NCBI GenBank assembly: GCA_964611645.1
Contig: CAZTAO010000002.1
Location: 1 to 64,000, forward strand
Direction of reading: 5' to 3'
DNA length: 64,000 nucleotides
Source of the DNA: CAZTAO01 sp964611645
GTDB lineage: Bacteria > Armatimonadota > UBA5829
In this document: piece by piece, positions 1-8,364 of the stretch
Layout: the number at the start of each line of letters is the position of its first letter
Numbering within the stretch: position 1 is the first letter of the stretch
The notes under the pieces: generated by a model
What the model was told of the DNA's origin: nothing
The model's database searches: none
Seen by the model: the letters and a program-made list of their open reading frames with translations, nothing else
Position numbers and translations under genes: made by a program

Positions 1-1
1 A

Positions 2-163
2 CCCCAGCCTGACGCCATCCCCCTACCGACGTGTCCCTGGTTTGACGCTTACAGATATACCTACGCATCCGCCGACAAAATAGGCACAAGTACGCATGTT
101 TATGCGCTCGCAGTTGGCGCAAGATGGAATTGTGATCCTATCTGGCTGCCGGCCTCGAACTGA
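2..163 (+). CDS. Possible C-terminal end of a protein cut by the window edge
   Basis: A frame open from the first bases to a TGA at 161-163 would encode about 53 residues ending WNCDPIWLPASN. No start codon or ribosome binding site is visible because the frame enters from outside the window. The residue mix (many Tyr, Thr, Ala) looks protein-like, but no family is recognised and a chance open frame cannot be excluded. Confidence 0.3.
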   Translation, partial: PQPDAIPLPTCPWFDAYRYTYASADKIGTSTHVYALAVGARWNCDPIWLPASN

Positions 164-268
164 TTCCAGAGCGTATCAGAGCGATGGCTGGAATGGATGT
201 ATCGGTGGGAGGCGAATGCAGATGGGCTGATACCAGTCCCGCAGCCGAACCGCCGAGGAGGTAGAAAC

Positions 269-409
269 ATGTCCCTGAGAACCGTCCTTACGCTGCTAAC
301 ACTGCTCAGCCTGCTCATGGTTGGCCCCCGAGTGAAGGCTGACAGCCCCTTGACCCAATCCGCTGGCGCGAACCTGTGTCAAACGCTGGTCATGCCGGAG
401 TTGCCCTGA
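269..409 (+). CDS. Small putative secreted peptide, 46 aa
   Basis: An ATG at 269 follows a strong GGAGG at 257-261 with 7-nt spacing. The product opens with a short Arg-containing n-region, then a hydrophobic stretch (TVLTLLTLLSLLMVG), then a polar tail, so it reads as a signal peptide plus about 23 residues. It could be a genuine small exported peptide or the 5' remnant of a longer secreted protein truncated by a stop at 407. No homologue is recognised. The gene stands alone, with an independent promoter for the next gene starting at 478. Confidence 0.35.
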   Translation: MSLRTVLTLLTLLSLLMVGPRVKADSPLTQSAGANLCQTLVMPELP

Positions 410-477
410 ACTACGGAAACTGACAAACAGGCCGGGGTGTCAGGATTGCGATGCTCCGGCAATATCCCCGCTCCCGT

Positions 478-507
478 TTGACCCTCCTCTCTTGCTTTGG
501 GTAGAAT
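478..507 (+). promoter_or_regulatory. Candidate sigma-70 type promoter for the URO-D-like gene
   Basis: TTGACC at 478-483 and TAGAAT at 502-507 are separated by 18 bp. Transcription would begin near 514, about 30 nt upstream of the ATG at 543. Confidence 0.5.
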
Positions 508-542
508 TGTTGCGAGCGTGATGACCCGCACTAGGAGCAGCC

Positions 543-1667
543 ATGACACCAAGAGAGAGTTTCATCGCCACCGTGCTTCACCAAAGGCCCGAGCGCATCC
601 CCTTTATCCCCGGCAGGGCTCGGAGATCTACCCTCGAAACCTGGCGCAAACAGGGATTGCCGGAGGGGGTGGACTGGTACGAGTACCTGATTTCGCAACT
701 TGGAATCGAACAGCCGTGGCCATACGCAAACACGGTTCTTGATGTCGACTTCCGGATGATCCCGCAGTTTGAAGAGAAAGTGCTGGAGCGCAAGGAGGGG
801 ACTCTTGTTGTTCAGGACTGGAAAGGCAACATCTGCGAGATCTCCGACAAGTTCACCACCGAATACCTGCGCGCTCCTCTGGATTTCGTGACCCGCAAGT
901 GGATCAAGTGCCCGGTGGAAACCTGGGAAGACTGGGAGCAGATGAAGGCCCGGTATGACCCCGAAGACCCCGCACGGTTTCCATCGGACTTCGAAGAGCG
1001 ATGCAAAACACTGCGCACCCGCGAGCAGTTGTCCGGGTTGTTCTTTGACGGGCCGTTCATGCAGCTTCGGGAGTGGATGGGGTTCGAGGGGCTGTGCGAG
1101 GGTTTCATTGACCAGCCGGAGCTAATTCAGGACATGCTCGACTTCTGGCAGGAGTTTGTGTGCGTGATGCTGGATAAGGTGCTTTCCCGGATCACCCTCG
1201 ACTACGTTCACATCGGCGAGGACATGGCCTATAAAGAGAAGGCAATGATCTCACCAGCCATGACCCGCAAGCACATTCTGCCGCTGTGGCAGGCGTGGGA
1301 GGATGTGGTGCATTCGGCGGGCTGCCCGATATACGATGTGGACTCCGACGGCTTCGTGGGTGAACTTATTCCCATTTGGATAGAAGCGGGCTTTGAACTG
1401 ACCGACCCTATAGAGGTCGCCGCGGGCAATGACCTGGTCGCGTTCAAGAAACAGTTTGGCGACCATATTGCGTATCTGGGCGGTGTGGACAAGCGCGCGA
1501 TGGCCAAGGGCGGGGATGTGCTCAAGGCTGAAATGGAGCGACTTGCGCCGGTTGTGAAGGCAGGTGGGTATATTCCATCATGCGACCACGGAATCCCCCC
1601 AGACATCTCCTGGCCCAACATGCTGGAGTATTCGCGGATACTGGGGAAGATGACGGGATGGTTGTAG
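543..1667 (+). CDS. Uroporphyrinogen decarboxylase (URO-D)-like protein
   Basis: The 374-residue protein begins MTPRESFIATVLHQ and carries R-P-E-R-I-P-F early, the usual N-terminal pattern of the URO-D superfamily. The Asp-rich IYDVDSDGF stretch and the C-terminal GGYIPSCDHGIPPD segment are typical of the URO-D/methyltransferase MtaA-CmuA branch rather than of haem-biosynthetic HemE. No other haem gene is nearby. Such stand-alone paralogues are abundant in polysaccharide-degrading bacteria and are presumed to move methyl groups or act on cofactor-bound substrates; the actual substrate cannot be read here. The start is chosen from AGGAG at 533-537. The next gene encodes a sugar ABC importer, but a repeat element separates them and shared transcription is uncertain. 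Confidence 0.8.
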   Translation: MTPRESFIATVLHQRPERIPFIPGRARRSTLETWRKQGLPEGVDWYEYLISQLGIEQPWPYANTVLDVDFRMIPQFEEKVLERKEGTLVVQDWKGNICEISDKFTTEYLRAPLDFVTRKWIKCPVETWEDWEQMKARYDPEDPARFPSDFEERCKTLRTREQLSGLFFDGPFMQLREWMGFEGLCEGFIDQPELIQDMLDFWQEFVCVMLDKVLSRITLDYVHIGEDMAYKEKAMISPAMTRKHILPLWQAWEDVVHSAGCPIYDVDSDGFVGELIPIWIEAGFELTDPIEVAAGNDLVAFKKQFGDHIAYLGGVDKRAMAKGGDVLKAEMERLAPVVKAGGYIPSCDHGIPPDISWPNMLEYSRILGKMTGWL

Positions 1668-1676
1668 ACCCGGATC

Positions 1677-1699
1677 GTGCGCGATTTGCAATCGCGCAC
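1677..1699. terminator. Perfect hairpin after the URO-D-like gene
   Basis: GTGCGCGATT (1677-1686) pairs exactly with AATCGCGCAC (1690-1699) across a TGC triloop, 10 nt downstream of the stop. There is no T-tract, so it may be a 3'-end stabiliser or a weak terminator rather than a classical Rho-independent terminator. Confidence 0.4.
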
Positions 1700-1794
1700 C
1701 CGATCATGAGATATACACCATCACGCTGAGCCTGTCGAAGCGTGCGAGTGTCACCGTGAGGATGCATCCTTGAACTCCCTCGAAAAGGGGGACA

Positions 1795-1899
1795 CCGCTA
1801 GCCCTGAGTGCGAGCGCCAGCGAGTGTATCGAAGGGCGATTCCCTGAGCACCGCCCTTCGATACGCCGCTCGTTCCTCGCGTCTACTCAGGACTAGCGG
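1795..1899. repeat. Dispersed palindromic repeat, copy A
   Basis: The element is bounded by inverted ends CCGCTAGCCCTGAGT and ACTCAGGACTAGCGG. It contains an inner inverted repeat, GTATCGAAGGGCG (1826-1838) and CGCCCTTCGATAC (1852-1864). The same unit recurs in opposite orientation at 10465-10633. Immediately upstream, 1721-1743 holds another short palindrome (ACGCTGAGCCTGTCGAAGCG). The 283 bases between the flanking genes hold nothing else recognisable. Confidence 0.75.
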
Positions 1900-1950
1900 C
1901 AATGGGAACGAAGGGGTTTCTTCCGAACCCAAACCCGTGAAACGGGTTAC

Positions 1951-4575
1951 TTGCTCAGGATGACGGGTAAGGTGAGGCGGTTCTTTGTGCGCATAGCTGC
2001 GGTCGTTCTTGGACTCTTGATCTTGTTGGCTGGCGCGGCCAATTGCCAACCCGGACTCAGGTTATCGGTCTGGGGGCTTAACTACGCCGAAGACTCCGCC
2101 GGCCTCAAGGCGCAGATAGCGGAGTTTGAGAAACGGCACCCGGGCGTGAAGGTGAGCGTGATCAGCATGGGCGCGGGGATGATGAACCCGCAAAAGCTGA
2201 TGACTGCCATAGTCGGCCGCCGCCCTCCCGACGTGATATTCCAGGACAGGTTCACCATCGGCGACTGGGCATCACGGGCTGCGTTTATGGACCTTGGGCC
2301 GCTTGTTGTCCGAGATCGGGACAAGCCGATGGGTGTGCGTCCCGAGGACTACTACGAGCCGTGCTGGCAGGAAGCCACATACAAGGGCTCGCTATATGCC
2401 ATCCCCAACACTACCGATGACCGCTTCCTCTTCTACAACCGCAAGCTCTTCCGCGAAGCCGGGCTGGATCCCGACAGGCCACCGCTCACCTGGAGCGAGT
2501 TGGAAACCTACGCCAAACGCCTGACCAAGCGGGACGCCTCCGGCAGGATCACTCAGATCGGCTACATCCCCACCTGGGGCAACTGCTGGCTGTATATGTA
2601 CGCGTTCCAGAACCAGGCTGAGTTCATGAGCGCGGATGGCCGCCACTGCACCCTCGACAGCCCGGAATCGGTTCAGGCCTTGAGCTATATGGTGAAGCTG
2701 TACGGGTTGGCCGGGGGATCTGAGTTGGTCGACAGGTTCCAGGCAGGGTTCCAGTCGCGGGAGCAGGACGCATTTATGATCGGCAAAGTCGCGATGAAGA
2801 TAGACGGCGACCAGGCCGCCAACGACATCGCCCGCTTCAACCCGCAGTTGGACTTCGGAGTTGGCCCCGCGCCTGTCCCCGATGAGCGCGTCGCGGCAAC
2901 TGCTCAGAATGTTTCGTTCGAAAGGCCAGGCGCGCCGGCAGCCATTGATGTGAAGCAGTGGGAGAACGACGCCAAGGGCATGACGTCGTCAGGCAGATTT
3001 GCGGGGAAGCCGAGATACACCACCTGGTCCGGCGGATTCTCATACGCTGTCCCCGTGGGCGCAGCGCATGTGGAGGAGGCTTGGGAGTTCATCACGTGGA
3101 TGAACAGCCCCGAAAGCGGGCTTATCGCAGCCGAGGCCCAGAAGCGGTACAACTTAGCCAGGGGCAGGCCGTTTGTCCCCGCAATGCACGCCAACCAGAG
3201 GGTGAATGAGGCAGTGTTCGCGGAATATGCCCCGGAGGATGGGAAATACCGCAGATCCCTGGAGTTCGCGCTTTCAATGATGCCGTATTCACGCTTCAGG
3301 CCGGTGACTTTCGTGGGGCAGAAGCTCTGGGACGAGCACGTGCGGGCGACCGGGCTGGCAGTCCATTTTGAGGATACACACCTCACCCCCAAGGCGGCGC
3401 TGCAGGACGGGGCGAGGTCGGTGCAGTTGGAGCTTGACAGGGTCTACGGGCGCGAGAAGTACCCGGTAGTATCGGTAAGGACGCTTGCAGCCGTTATCGG
3501 TGTGGCGATGCTGCTCGCGCTGTCGGGGCTGGGATATATCCTGTTTCTGGCGGCAAGGAGAGGTCGACTGGCGAGGAAAGAAGCCACCGCCGGGGTGGCG
3601 TTTGCTCTGCCGTGGATAGTTGGATTCCTGGTCTTTACGTTTGGCCCGATCCTGACCTCGCTGGTGTTCAGTTTCTGTGACTACAACGTGCTAACCGACG
3701 CCCGCTGGGTTGGCTTCCGCAACTACGCCGGGCTGCTGAGCTACGACTGGCAGTTGTTCTCCAAGTCGCTCTACAACGCGGGCTTCCTGGCGGCGTTCGG
3801 TCTTCCGCTGGGACTGATCACAGGGCTGGCGCTGGCGATGTTGCTCAACAACGAGATACGCGGGATCCGCTGGTATCGAACCATTTTCTACATGCCCTCG
3901 ATAGTCCCGGTGGTGGCTTCGGCGGTGCTTTGGATATGGCTGCTGAACCCGGAATTCGGGCTGACCAACGCCCTGTGGAAGTCGACTCTCACCAACTGGT
4001 TCGGGCTTGCGCCGCCGGGTTGGTTGAGCCAGCCGGGTGAGTTCTTCGGGAGCTTGTCGTGGCTGTGGACCAACACCCTTGGCCGCCTTGGCGCGCCGCT
4101 TCCGACCCTCCTCGCGCACGAGCCGAGTTATCTTGGGGCGAAGTCCGCGCTTATCTTCATGGGGCTATGGGGAGCAGGCGGAAGCATCATAATCTGGCTG
4201 GCCGGGCTGAAAGGGATCCCACAGCAGCTCTATGAGGCGGCGCTGATAGATGGCGCGGGGCCGTGGCAGCGGTTTCGGGCAGTGACCCTTCCCATGCTCA
4301 GCCCCTACATATTCTTCAACCTCATAATCGGGGTAATCGGGGTGGTGCAAACATTCGATGGGGTATACGTCATGACCGGCGGCACCGGTGGCCCTCTGGA
4401 CTCCACCCTGGTGCCGGTGATGATGCTGTTCGACAAGGCTTTCCGGTACTTCAGCATGGGCGAGGCTTCCGCGCTGGCCTGGGCGTTGTTTGTTATCATT
4501 CTAGCCTGCACCCTGGTCCAGCTCAAGCTCGCGCCGAAGTGGGTCTACTACGAAAGCGAAAGGGGCGGGCAGTGA
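1951..4575 (+). CDS. Fused ABC sugar-binding protein and MalF-type permease
   Basis: The 874-residue protein joins two importer components usually made separately. Residues 1 to about 33 form a signal/anchor segment. Residues about 35-505 are a family-1 extracellular sugar-binding protein, with LRLSVWGLNYAED at the start and DVIFQDRFTIGDWA typical of the fold. A membrane segment near 508-535 leads into a MalF-like permease (about 540-874) with the EAA loop at about 762-781 (EAALIDGAGPWQRFRAVTLP) that contacts the ATPase. The stop overlaps the next permease gene by 4 nt, so translation is coupled. No ATPase gene is present; a shared MsmX-type ATPase elsewhere is likely. The start is uncertain: TTG 1951, ATG 1960 and GTG 1972 are all possible. 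The transported sugar cannot be identified. Confidence 0.85.
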   Translation: MLRMTGKVRRFFVRIAAVVLGLLILLAGAANCQPGLRLSVWGLNYAEDSAGLKAQIAEFEKRHPGVKVSVISMGAGMMNPQKLMTAIVGRRPPDVIFQDRFTIGDWASRAAFMDLGPLVVRDRDKPMGVRPEDYYEPCWQEATYKGSLYAIPNTTDDRFLFYNRKLFREAGLDPDRPPLTWSELETYAKRLTKRDASGRITQIGYIPTWGNCWLYMYAFQNQAEFMSADGRHCTLDSPESVQALSYMVKLYGLAGGSELVDRFQAGFQSREQDAFMIGKVAMKIDGDQAANDIARFNPQLDFGVGPAPVPDERVAATAQNVSFERPGAPAAIDVKQWENDAKGMTSSGRFAGKPRYTTWSGGFSYAVPVGAAHVEEAWEFITWMNSPESGLIAAEAQKRYNLARGRPFVPAMHANQRVNEAVFAEYAPEDGKYRRSLEFALSMMPYSRFRPVTFVGQKLWDEHVRATGLAVHFEDTHLTPKAALQDGARSVQLELDRVYGREKYPVVSVRTLAAVIGVAMLLALSGLGYILFLAARRGRLARKEATAGVAFALPWIVGFLVFTFGPILTSLVFSFCDYNVLTDARWVGFRNYAGLLSYDWQLFSKSLYNAGFLAAFGLPLGLITGLALAMLLNNEIRGIRWYRTIFYMPSIVPVVASAVLWIWLLNPEFGLTNALWKSTLTNWFGLAPPGWLSQPGEFFGSLSWLWTNTLGRLGAPLPTLLAHEPSYLGAKSALIFMGLWGAGGSIIIWLAGLKGIPQQLYEAALIDGAGPWQRFRAVTLPMLSPYIFFNLIIGVIGVVQTFDGVYVMTGGTGGPLDSTLVPVMMLFDKAFRYFSMGEASALAWALFVIILACTLVQLKLAPKWVYYESERGGQ

Positions 4576-5645
4576 AGCCACAGAGCAGCATACTCCTCCA
4601 TATCGTTCTGTTCGTGGGAGCCTTGGTATTCATGGTCCCGCTATACTGGCTCGTCACAACTTCGCTCAAGCCGGACTACCGCGTGGGAGTGTTCCCGCCC
4701 GACCTCTACCCAGTGAAACAGGAGACCTGGACAATCGGCGGGGTCGAGAAGAATGTCTACATCCTGAAGAAACCCGGGCAGGAAGCAATACGGGTAGGGA
4801 AGCTGAAAGAACTGCCGGACGGCAGGTGGTTGGTTGCGCTGGTGGGAGAAGGGCGTCACGAGCACGCACCGAACGAACCGAAGCCAATGTACGATGGCTC
4901 GGGGGATGAGTTCGCGGTGCATAGCGAATACCTGTCGCCGTCGCTTGTCCCGGCATTGCGCTGGAAGAACTACTCCGACGCGCTGCGGTTCCTGCCGGAT
5001 GAGTACAACTTCGGGCTTGTGCCGCTGGTGAATACCATCATAGTGACCGTGTTGTGCATCATTGGGACAGTGCTCTCCAGTTCGCTTGTGGCGTTTTCGT
5101 TTGCCAGGCTGCGGTGGCCGGGGCGGGACGTGATGTTCGCCATAGTCCTGGCAACAATGATGATCCCCGGCGCGGTGACCATGCTGCCGGTCTTCCTGAT
5201 ATTCAGAGCGTTGGGTTGGGTGGATACTCTCACGGCTCTCTGGGCGCCGTCGTTTTTTGCCGGGGCATTCAGCGTGTTCCTGCTGAGGCAGTTCTTCCTC
5301 ACAATCCCCGGTGAACTCGAAGACGCCGCGAAGATCGATGGCTGTAGTTACTTCGCGATCTACTGGCGGGTGATGCTGCCCTTGGTCAAACCTGCGCTGG
5401 CCGCGCTGACGGTCATGACATTCATGGGCGGTTGGAACAACTTCATGGGGCCGCTGATATACATCAGTTCTCCGGAGAAAATGACACTGGCGTATGCGCT
5501 GCAGCTTTTCCAGGGCGCGCACGGGGGCGAGCCGGGAATGATGATGGCCGCGGCAACGCTGGTCACTATCCCGGTAATTGCCATCTTCTTCGGCGCGCAG
5601 AAGTATATGATAGAGGGAGTTACGCTGACAGGGATCAAAGGGTAG
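4572..5645 (+). CDS. ABC sugar transporter permease, MalG type
   Basis: A GTG at 4572 overlaps the preceding stop (GTGA), giving 357 residues starting (V)KPQSSILLHIVLFVG. Six membrane segments and the EAA loop GELEDAAKIDGCSYFAIYWR (about 247-266) identify the MalG family. Between the first membrane segment with SLKPDYRVGVFPPDLYP and the usual NYSDAL segment there is an extra hydrophilic insert of about 80 residues, absent from typical MalG proteins (about 280 aa). It lies on the outer face and may contact the tethered binding domain of the partner protein, which is inference. A MalF/MalG heterodimer with the upstream fusion is expected. Confidence 0.88.
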   Translation: MKPQSSILLHIVLFVGALVFMVPLYWLVTTSLKPDYRVGVFPPDLYPVKQETWTIGGVEKNVYILKKPGQEAIRVGKLKELPDGRWLVALVGEGRHEHAPNEPKPMYDGSGDEFAVHSEYLSPSLVPALRWKNYSDALRFLPDEYNFGLVPLVNTIIVTVLCIIGTVLSSSLVAFSFARLRWPGRDVMFAIVLATMMIPGAVTMLPVFLIFRALGWVDTLTALWAPSFFAGAFSVFLLRQFFLTIPGELEDAAKIDGCSYFAIYWRVMLPLVKPALAALTVMTFMGGWNNFMGPLIYISSPEKMTLAYALQLFQGAHGGEPGMMMAAATLVTIPVIAIFFGAQKYMIEGVTLTGIKG

Positions 5646-5705
5646 CCTCGCCTCGACTCCGCTCGGCGAGCGAATACAATCGCGGTGATGGTTCGGGACT
5701 AGTAA

Positions 5706-5758
5706 CCAACCCCCTCTCCCCGCGCCGTCGGGGAGAGGGCTGGGGTGAGGGGCACGTA
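5706..5758. repeat. Dispersed CCCTCTCCCC/GGGGAGAGGG palindrome
   Basis: CCCCTCTCCCCG faces CGGGGAGAGGG, followed by CTGGGGTGAGGGGCACG. Related sequences recur at 45481-45520 and 51843-51875, always between genes. This is a short non-coding repeat family of unknown role. Confidence 0.6.
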
Positions 5759-5827
5759 CGATGTGGCAAGCTATATACTCATCAGTACTGAACCATGGGT
5801 AGCAAGCAGGAAAGTGGCATTGTCAGG

Positions 5828-5833
5828 TATAAT
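5828..5833 (+). promoter_or_regulatory. TATAAT -10 box upstream of the first lipoprotein gene
   Basis: A perfect TATAAT lies 31 nt upstream of the TTG at 5864. No convincing -35 was found. Its position inside the alternative, longer reading frame (ATG 5795) argues for the later start. Confidence 0.4.
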
Positions 5834-5863
5834 ATCAGCAGGAATAGTGGAGGGGCCAGAGAG

Positions 5864-6670
5864 TTGTTGAGCAGAGCATGCGCGATTGCGGTTTTGGCGT
5901 TGGTGGCTGTGACTATGGGATTTGGCTGCGGAAGGCGTCAGCAGCCTGAGCGCGTCGAGACCATCTTGACCCCACCGGGGAAAGCCCAGGCCAAACCCAA
6001 AGCATCAGCGAAGCCGCCTCTAACCGCCAAGCCTCCCAAGCAATCGGCGGTTGCCCCTGCTGCCGCGAAACCTGTTGCGATACCCAAGGGGCCGGTTGCA
6101 GACACCTCCCGACCTGCCGTGGCACAAGACGCCTGGCAGCAGATGCGGGCCGCTCGCAAGACAGTGCGAAGCTACAAGTCAACTGTAAGGGAGGGACCTC
6201 TGACTACCATTCAGCATATCAAAATGGCAGCCGGCAGGCCGGTTGTTGTAAAGGTGAAAGAGCATTCCGGGGCGTGGGTGCTGGCTGATCTTGTCCGCGG
6301 AATCTCATACATCTACAACCCCCAGGACAGGACTATAATGAAGCTGGATAACTCCAGTTCCGCCGGATCACCGGAGGCGGATGAGATAGATTCCATCCGG
6401 AAGCAGAAGAGTGAAGTGCGGTCCGGGGATCTTAATGGCGTGGATTGCTGGATTGTCAAGATAACGGGTACTAATGCGGCGACATATTGGGTAGACAAGA
6501 AACTGGGCATCGTAAGACAGATCGCCGACGACGCAGGCACCCGCCCCATAACACTCGAGCAGACAAACTCTGTCCCAGACAGCGAGTTCAGGCTGCCGGC
6601 CGGTGTGCCGGTGAAAGATGCGGCCCAGATGATGAAGGGCATGGGCGGCAATCCCCGGCCGCCAAAGTAG
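5864..6670 (+). CDS. LolA-like lipoprotein, first of a tandem pair
   Basis: The TTG at 5864 follows GGAGG (5849-5853) and yields a compact lipoprotein signal peptide ending in the lipobox GFGC. A Pro/Ala/Lys-rich linker of about 70 residues follows, then a domain of about 175 residues beginning near AWQQMRAARKTVRSYKST. That domain fits the LolA/LolB-like open beta-barrel of outer-membrane lipoprotein-sorting proteins (KMAAGRPVVVKVK, CWIVKITGTNAATYWVDKK). The tail is Gly/Pro-rich. It is 53 nt from a paralogue of the same layout, and the two likely form an operon made by duplication. The linker suggests the domain is held away from the membrane. Whether it binds lipid or senses envelope stress is not evident. 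An ATG at 5795 would add 23 residues but lacks a binding site. Confidence 0.7.
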   Translation: MLSRACAIAVLALVAVTMGFGCGRRQQPERVETILTPPGKAQAKPKASAKPPLTAKPPKQSAVAPAAAKPVAIPKGPVADTSRPAVAQDAWQQMRAARKTVRSYKSTVREGPLTTIQHIKMAAGRPVVVKVKEHSGAWVLADLVRGISYIYNPQDRTIMKLDNSSSAGSPEADEIDSIRKQKSEVRSGDLNGVDCWIVKITGTNAATYWVDKKLGIVRQIADDAGTRPITLEQTNSVPDSEFRLPAGVPVKDAAQMMKGMGGNPRPPK

Positions 6671-6723
6671 GCCGTCCAGCGCGGCGGTATAGGCAGTATG
6701 GTTGAGAATGAGAGGAGACGTTT

Positions 6724-7542
6724 ATGTCTAGAAGATGGTTACTGTTCGTCGTTTTGGCCTTGGTGGCACTGATTGTAGTCGCCGGATGCGGCAAGCCGAA
6801 AGTTGAACCGGTCGAGGTGACTCCGCCCCCCGCCTCGATGGACAAACCCGGCCCCGCGCCCGCTGTTGTTCCACCCGCCGCCCCCGCGAAGCCGGGAGCG
6901 GCAGTTCCACTGCCCGAGAGTCAGCCCAAAGCGACGGCTGCAACTCCCGCCCCGACAGCCACTGCCCCGGTCGCCCCTGCGGCGGGAGACCCTTGGGCCC
7001 AGATTGCTGCGGCAAGAACCGGCGTGCGAAGCTACAAAGGAACAATGCAGCAGGGCGCGCAGAAAATAACCCAGTTCTTCAAGATGGCAGGCGGGAAGCC
7101 TGTGCGTGTGAAGATATCCGCGGGGAGCAACTGGGCTATCGTTCAGTTCGACAAGAAGAAAGCCTACTTCTACGATCCCCAGACGAAGGTTGCGATGGTG
7201 AGTTCTACCGAGGAAGGTCCCTTCGCCGAGATGGCCAAAATCGACGACCTCAGCATGATCCGAAAGGAAGCTAAGTCCGTGACCTCGGGCAATCTGGACA
7301 AGATGGATTGCTGGATTGTAGAAGTGGCTGGCAAGCAGCCGGCGACGTTCTGGATCGACAAGAAGCAGGGGCTGATCCGACAGATCAAGAGCGGCGATCA
7401 GGCCGTGAAGCTAAAAATCGAGGACCTGAACGCAGTGGCAGACAAAGAGTTTGAACTGCCCAAAGGCACCAAGGTCCAGGACATGTCCAGTATGATGCAG
7501 GGAGCGCCAGGCCAGGGCGGCATGCCCATGCCCCCAAGGTAG
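6724..7542 (+). CDS. LolA-like lipoprotein, second of a tandem pair
   Basis: An ATG preceded by GAGAGGAGA gives 272 residues. The signal peptide MSRRWLLFVVLALVALIVVA ends at GC, a lipoprotein cleavage site. A Pro/Ala-rich linker (about 25-85) is followed by a LolA-like domain, DPWAQIAAARTGVRSYKGT onward, matching the upstream paralogue at RSYK, KMAGGKP, DCWIVEV and FWIDKKQGLIRQIKS. The C-terminus is Gly/Met/Pro-rich (GAPGQGGMPMPPR). Placement on the outer leaflet of the inner membrane or on the outer membrane is inferred. A 15-bp hairpin follows the stop at 7571-7603. Confidence 0.7.
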   Translation: MSRRWLLFVVLALVALIVVAGCGKPKVEPVEVTPPPASMDKPGPAPAVVPPAAPAKPGAAVPLPESQPKATAATPAPTATAPVAPAAGDPWAQIAAARTGVRSYKGTMQQGAQKITQFFKMAGGKPVRVKISAGSNWAIVQFDKKKAYFYDPQTKVAMVSSTEEGPFAEMAKIDDLSMIRKEAKSVTSGNLDKMDCWIVEVAGKQPATFWIDKKQGLIRQIKSGDQAVKLKIEDLNAVADKEFELPKGTKVQDMSSMMQGAPGQGGMPMPPR

Positions 7543-7570
7543 GTCGCGCTTGTGCGAACAAGGCAAAACT

Positions 7571-7603
7571 ATATCCCTCCAGGTAAGATACCTGGAGGGA
7601 TAT
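7571..7603. repeat. 15-bp perfect palindrome, copy 1 (possible terminator)
   Basis: ATATCCCTCCAGGTA (7571-7585), loop AGA, TACCTGGAGGGATAT (7589-7603). The same hairpin in the opposite orientation occurs at 56910-56940. No T-run follows, so termination is uncertain. It separates the lipoprotein pair from the ATP synthase operon. Confidence 0.7.
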
Positions 7604-7684
7604 CTGCATTACGTGAAGCGTGACCCCAGCCCTCATTCTCCGCTTTCCACTGTCGGCTTTGCGCTTTCTACTAGCGCCGCAAGT

Positions 7685-7714
7685 TTGACTCCTGAGGCGG
7701 AAAATGGGTATAAT
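7685..7714 (+). promoter_or_regulatory. Promoter of the ATP synthase operon
   Basis: TTGACT (7685-7690) and a perfect TATAAT (7709-7714) are separated by 18 bp, about 26 nt before the first atp reading frame at 7741. Confidence 0.65.
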
Positions 7715-7740
7715 GTCATCGTTTTGAGGTGTCGGGTTCT

Positions 7741-7968
7741 ATGAGCGAGCCGGATAGGAATTGGATCCGAACCTTGGGTCAGGTGAGCAGCTTGGGGCTG
7801 CTCATACTCGTATCGATGGCGATTGGACTTGGCGCGGGAGTATGGCTGGACGGCAAGCTCGGCACGGAGCCGTGGCTTGCTTTTGTTTTGACTGTGCTTG
7901 GCCTTGGCGCCGGGTTGTATGAAGCGGCCAGGATACTGGTGAAGATAACACGTGACATCGACAAGTGA
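7741..7968 (+). CDS. atpZ: AtpZ-like small membrane protein of the ATP synthase operon
   Basis: The 75-residue protein has two hydrophobic helices (GLLILVSMAIGLGAGVWLD and WLAFVLTVLGLGAGLYEA) joined by the short GKLGTEPW loop. This is the usual form of the AtpZ/'F0F1 ATPase subunit' family found at the head of atp operons, implicated in c-ring assembly and cation supply. The ATG at 7741 has GAGGTG 11 nt upstream. It overlaps the next gene by 17 nt. Assignment rests on size, topology and position. Confidence 0.75.
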   Translation: MSEPDRNWIRTLGQVSSLGLLILVSMAIGLGAGVWLDGKLGTEPWLAFVLTVLGLGAGLYEAARILVKITRDIDK

Positions 7969-8347
7969 CGGCGGGTTTCTGAGCCGGGTATACAGGACTT
8001 CCCTGCTGGTCTGGCTGCTGGGGTCAGTGGCAGCTCTTGGTTTGTGGAGTTGGCGCGCGGCGCTCGGGTGGACCATCGGGTCGCTTATCTCCGGCGGAGT
8101 GGTCCGGGGAGTGGAAGTTGCCGTGCGAGGGGCCATAGTCCCAGGCAATGTGGACGGCAAGCGGATATTGGCCAGGTTCACTTTCTTCAAGATGATTGCT
8201 GTATGCGCGGCGATCATACTGGTGATATTGGCTGCAGGCAGCGATGCTCAGATTATCATCGGAATGTGTGTAGGTCTGCTGATGGTGCAGGCTGTGATGT
8301 TAGCTGTGGGAATCAGAATTCTTCTGCGCGGTGGCGCGCTCGAGTAG
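7952..8347 (+). CDS. atpI: AtpI-like ATP synthase assembly membrane protein
   Basis: A GTG at 7952 starts a 131-residue protein with four hydrophobic segments, overlapping atpZ. Size, hydrophobicity and placement directly before atpB match the ATP synthase I (AtpI) family, an accessory factor thought to help c-ring assembly. Sequence identity in this family is low, so the call leans on context. Only 17 nt separate it from atpB. Confidence 0.7.
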   Translation: MTSTSDGGFLSRVYRTSLLVWLLGSVAALGLWSWRAALGWTIGSLISGGVVRGVEVAVRGAIVPGNVDGKRILARFTFFKMIAVCAAIILVILAAGSDAQIIIGMCVGLLMVQAVMLAVGIRILLRGGALE

Positions 8348-8364
8348 TTAGCGGGAGCATTGGT

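Noticed and set aside
543..1667. Haem biosynthetic HemE
   Set aside because: Motifs and context fit the broader URO-D/methyltransferase-like branch; no haem genes are nearby.
5795..5863. ATG 5795 as start of the first lipoprotein gene
   Set aside because: No ribosome binding site, an overlong n-region before the lipobox, and a TATAAT box lies inside this stretch.
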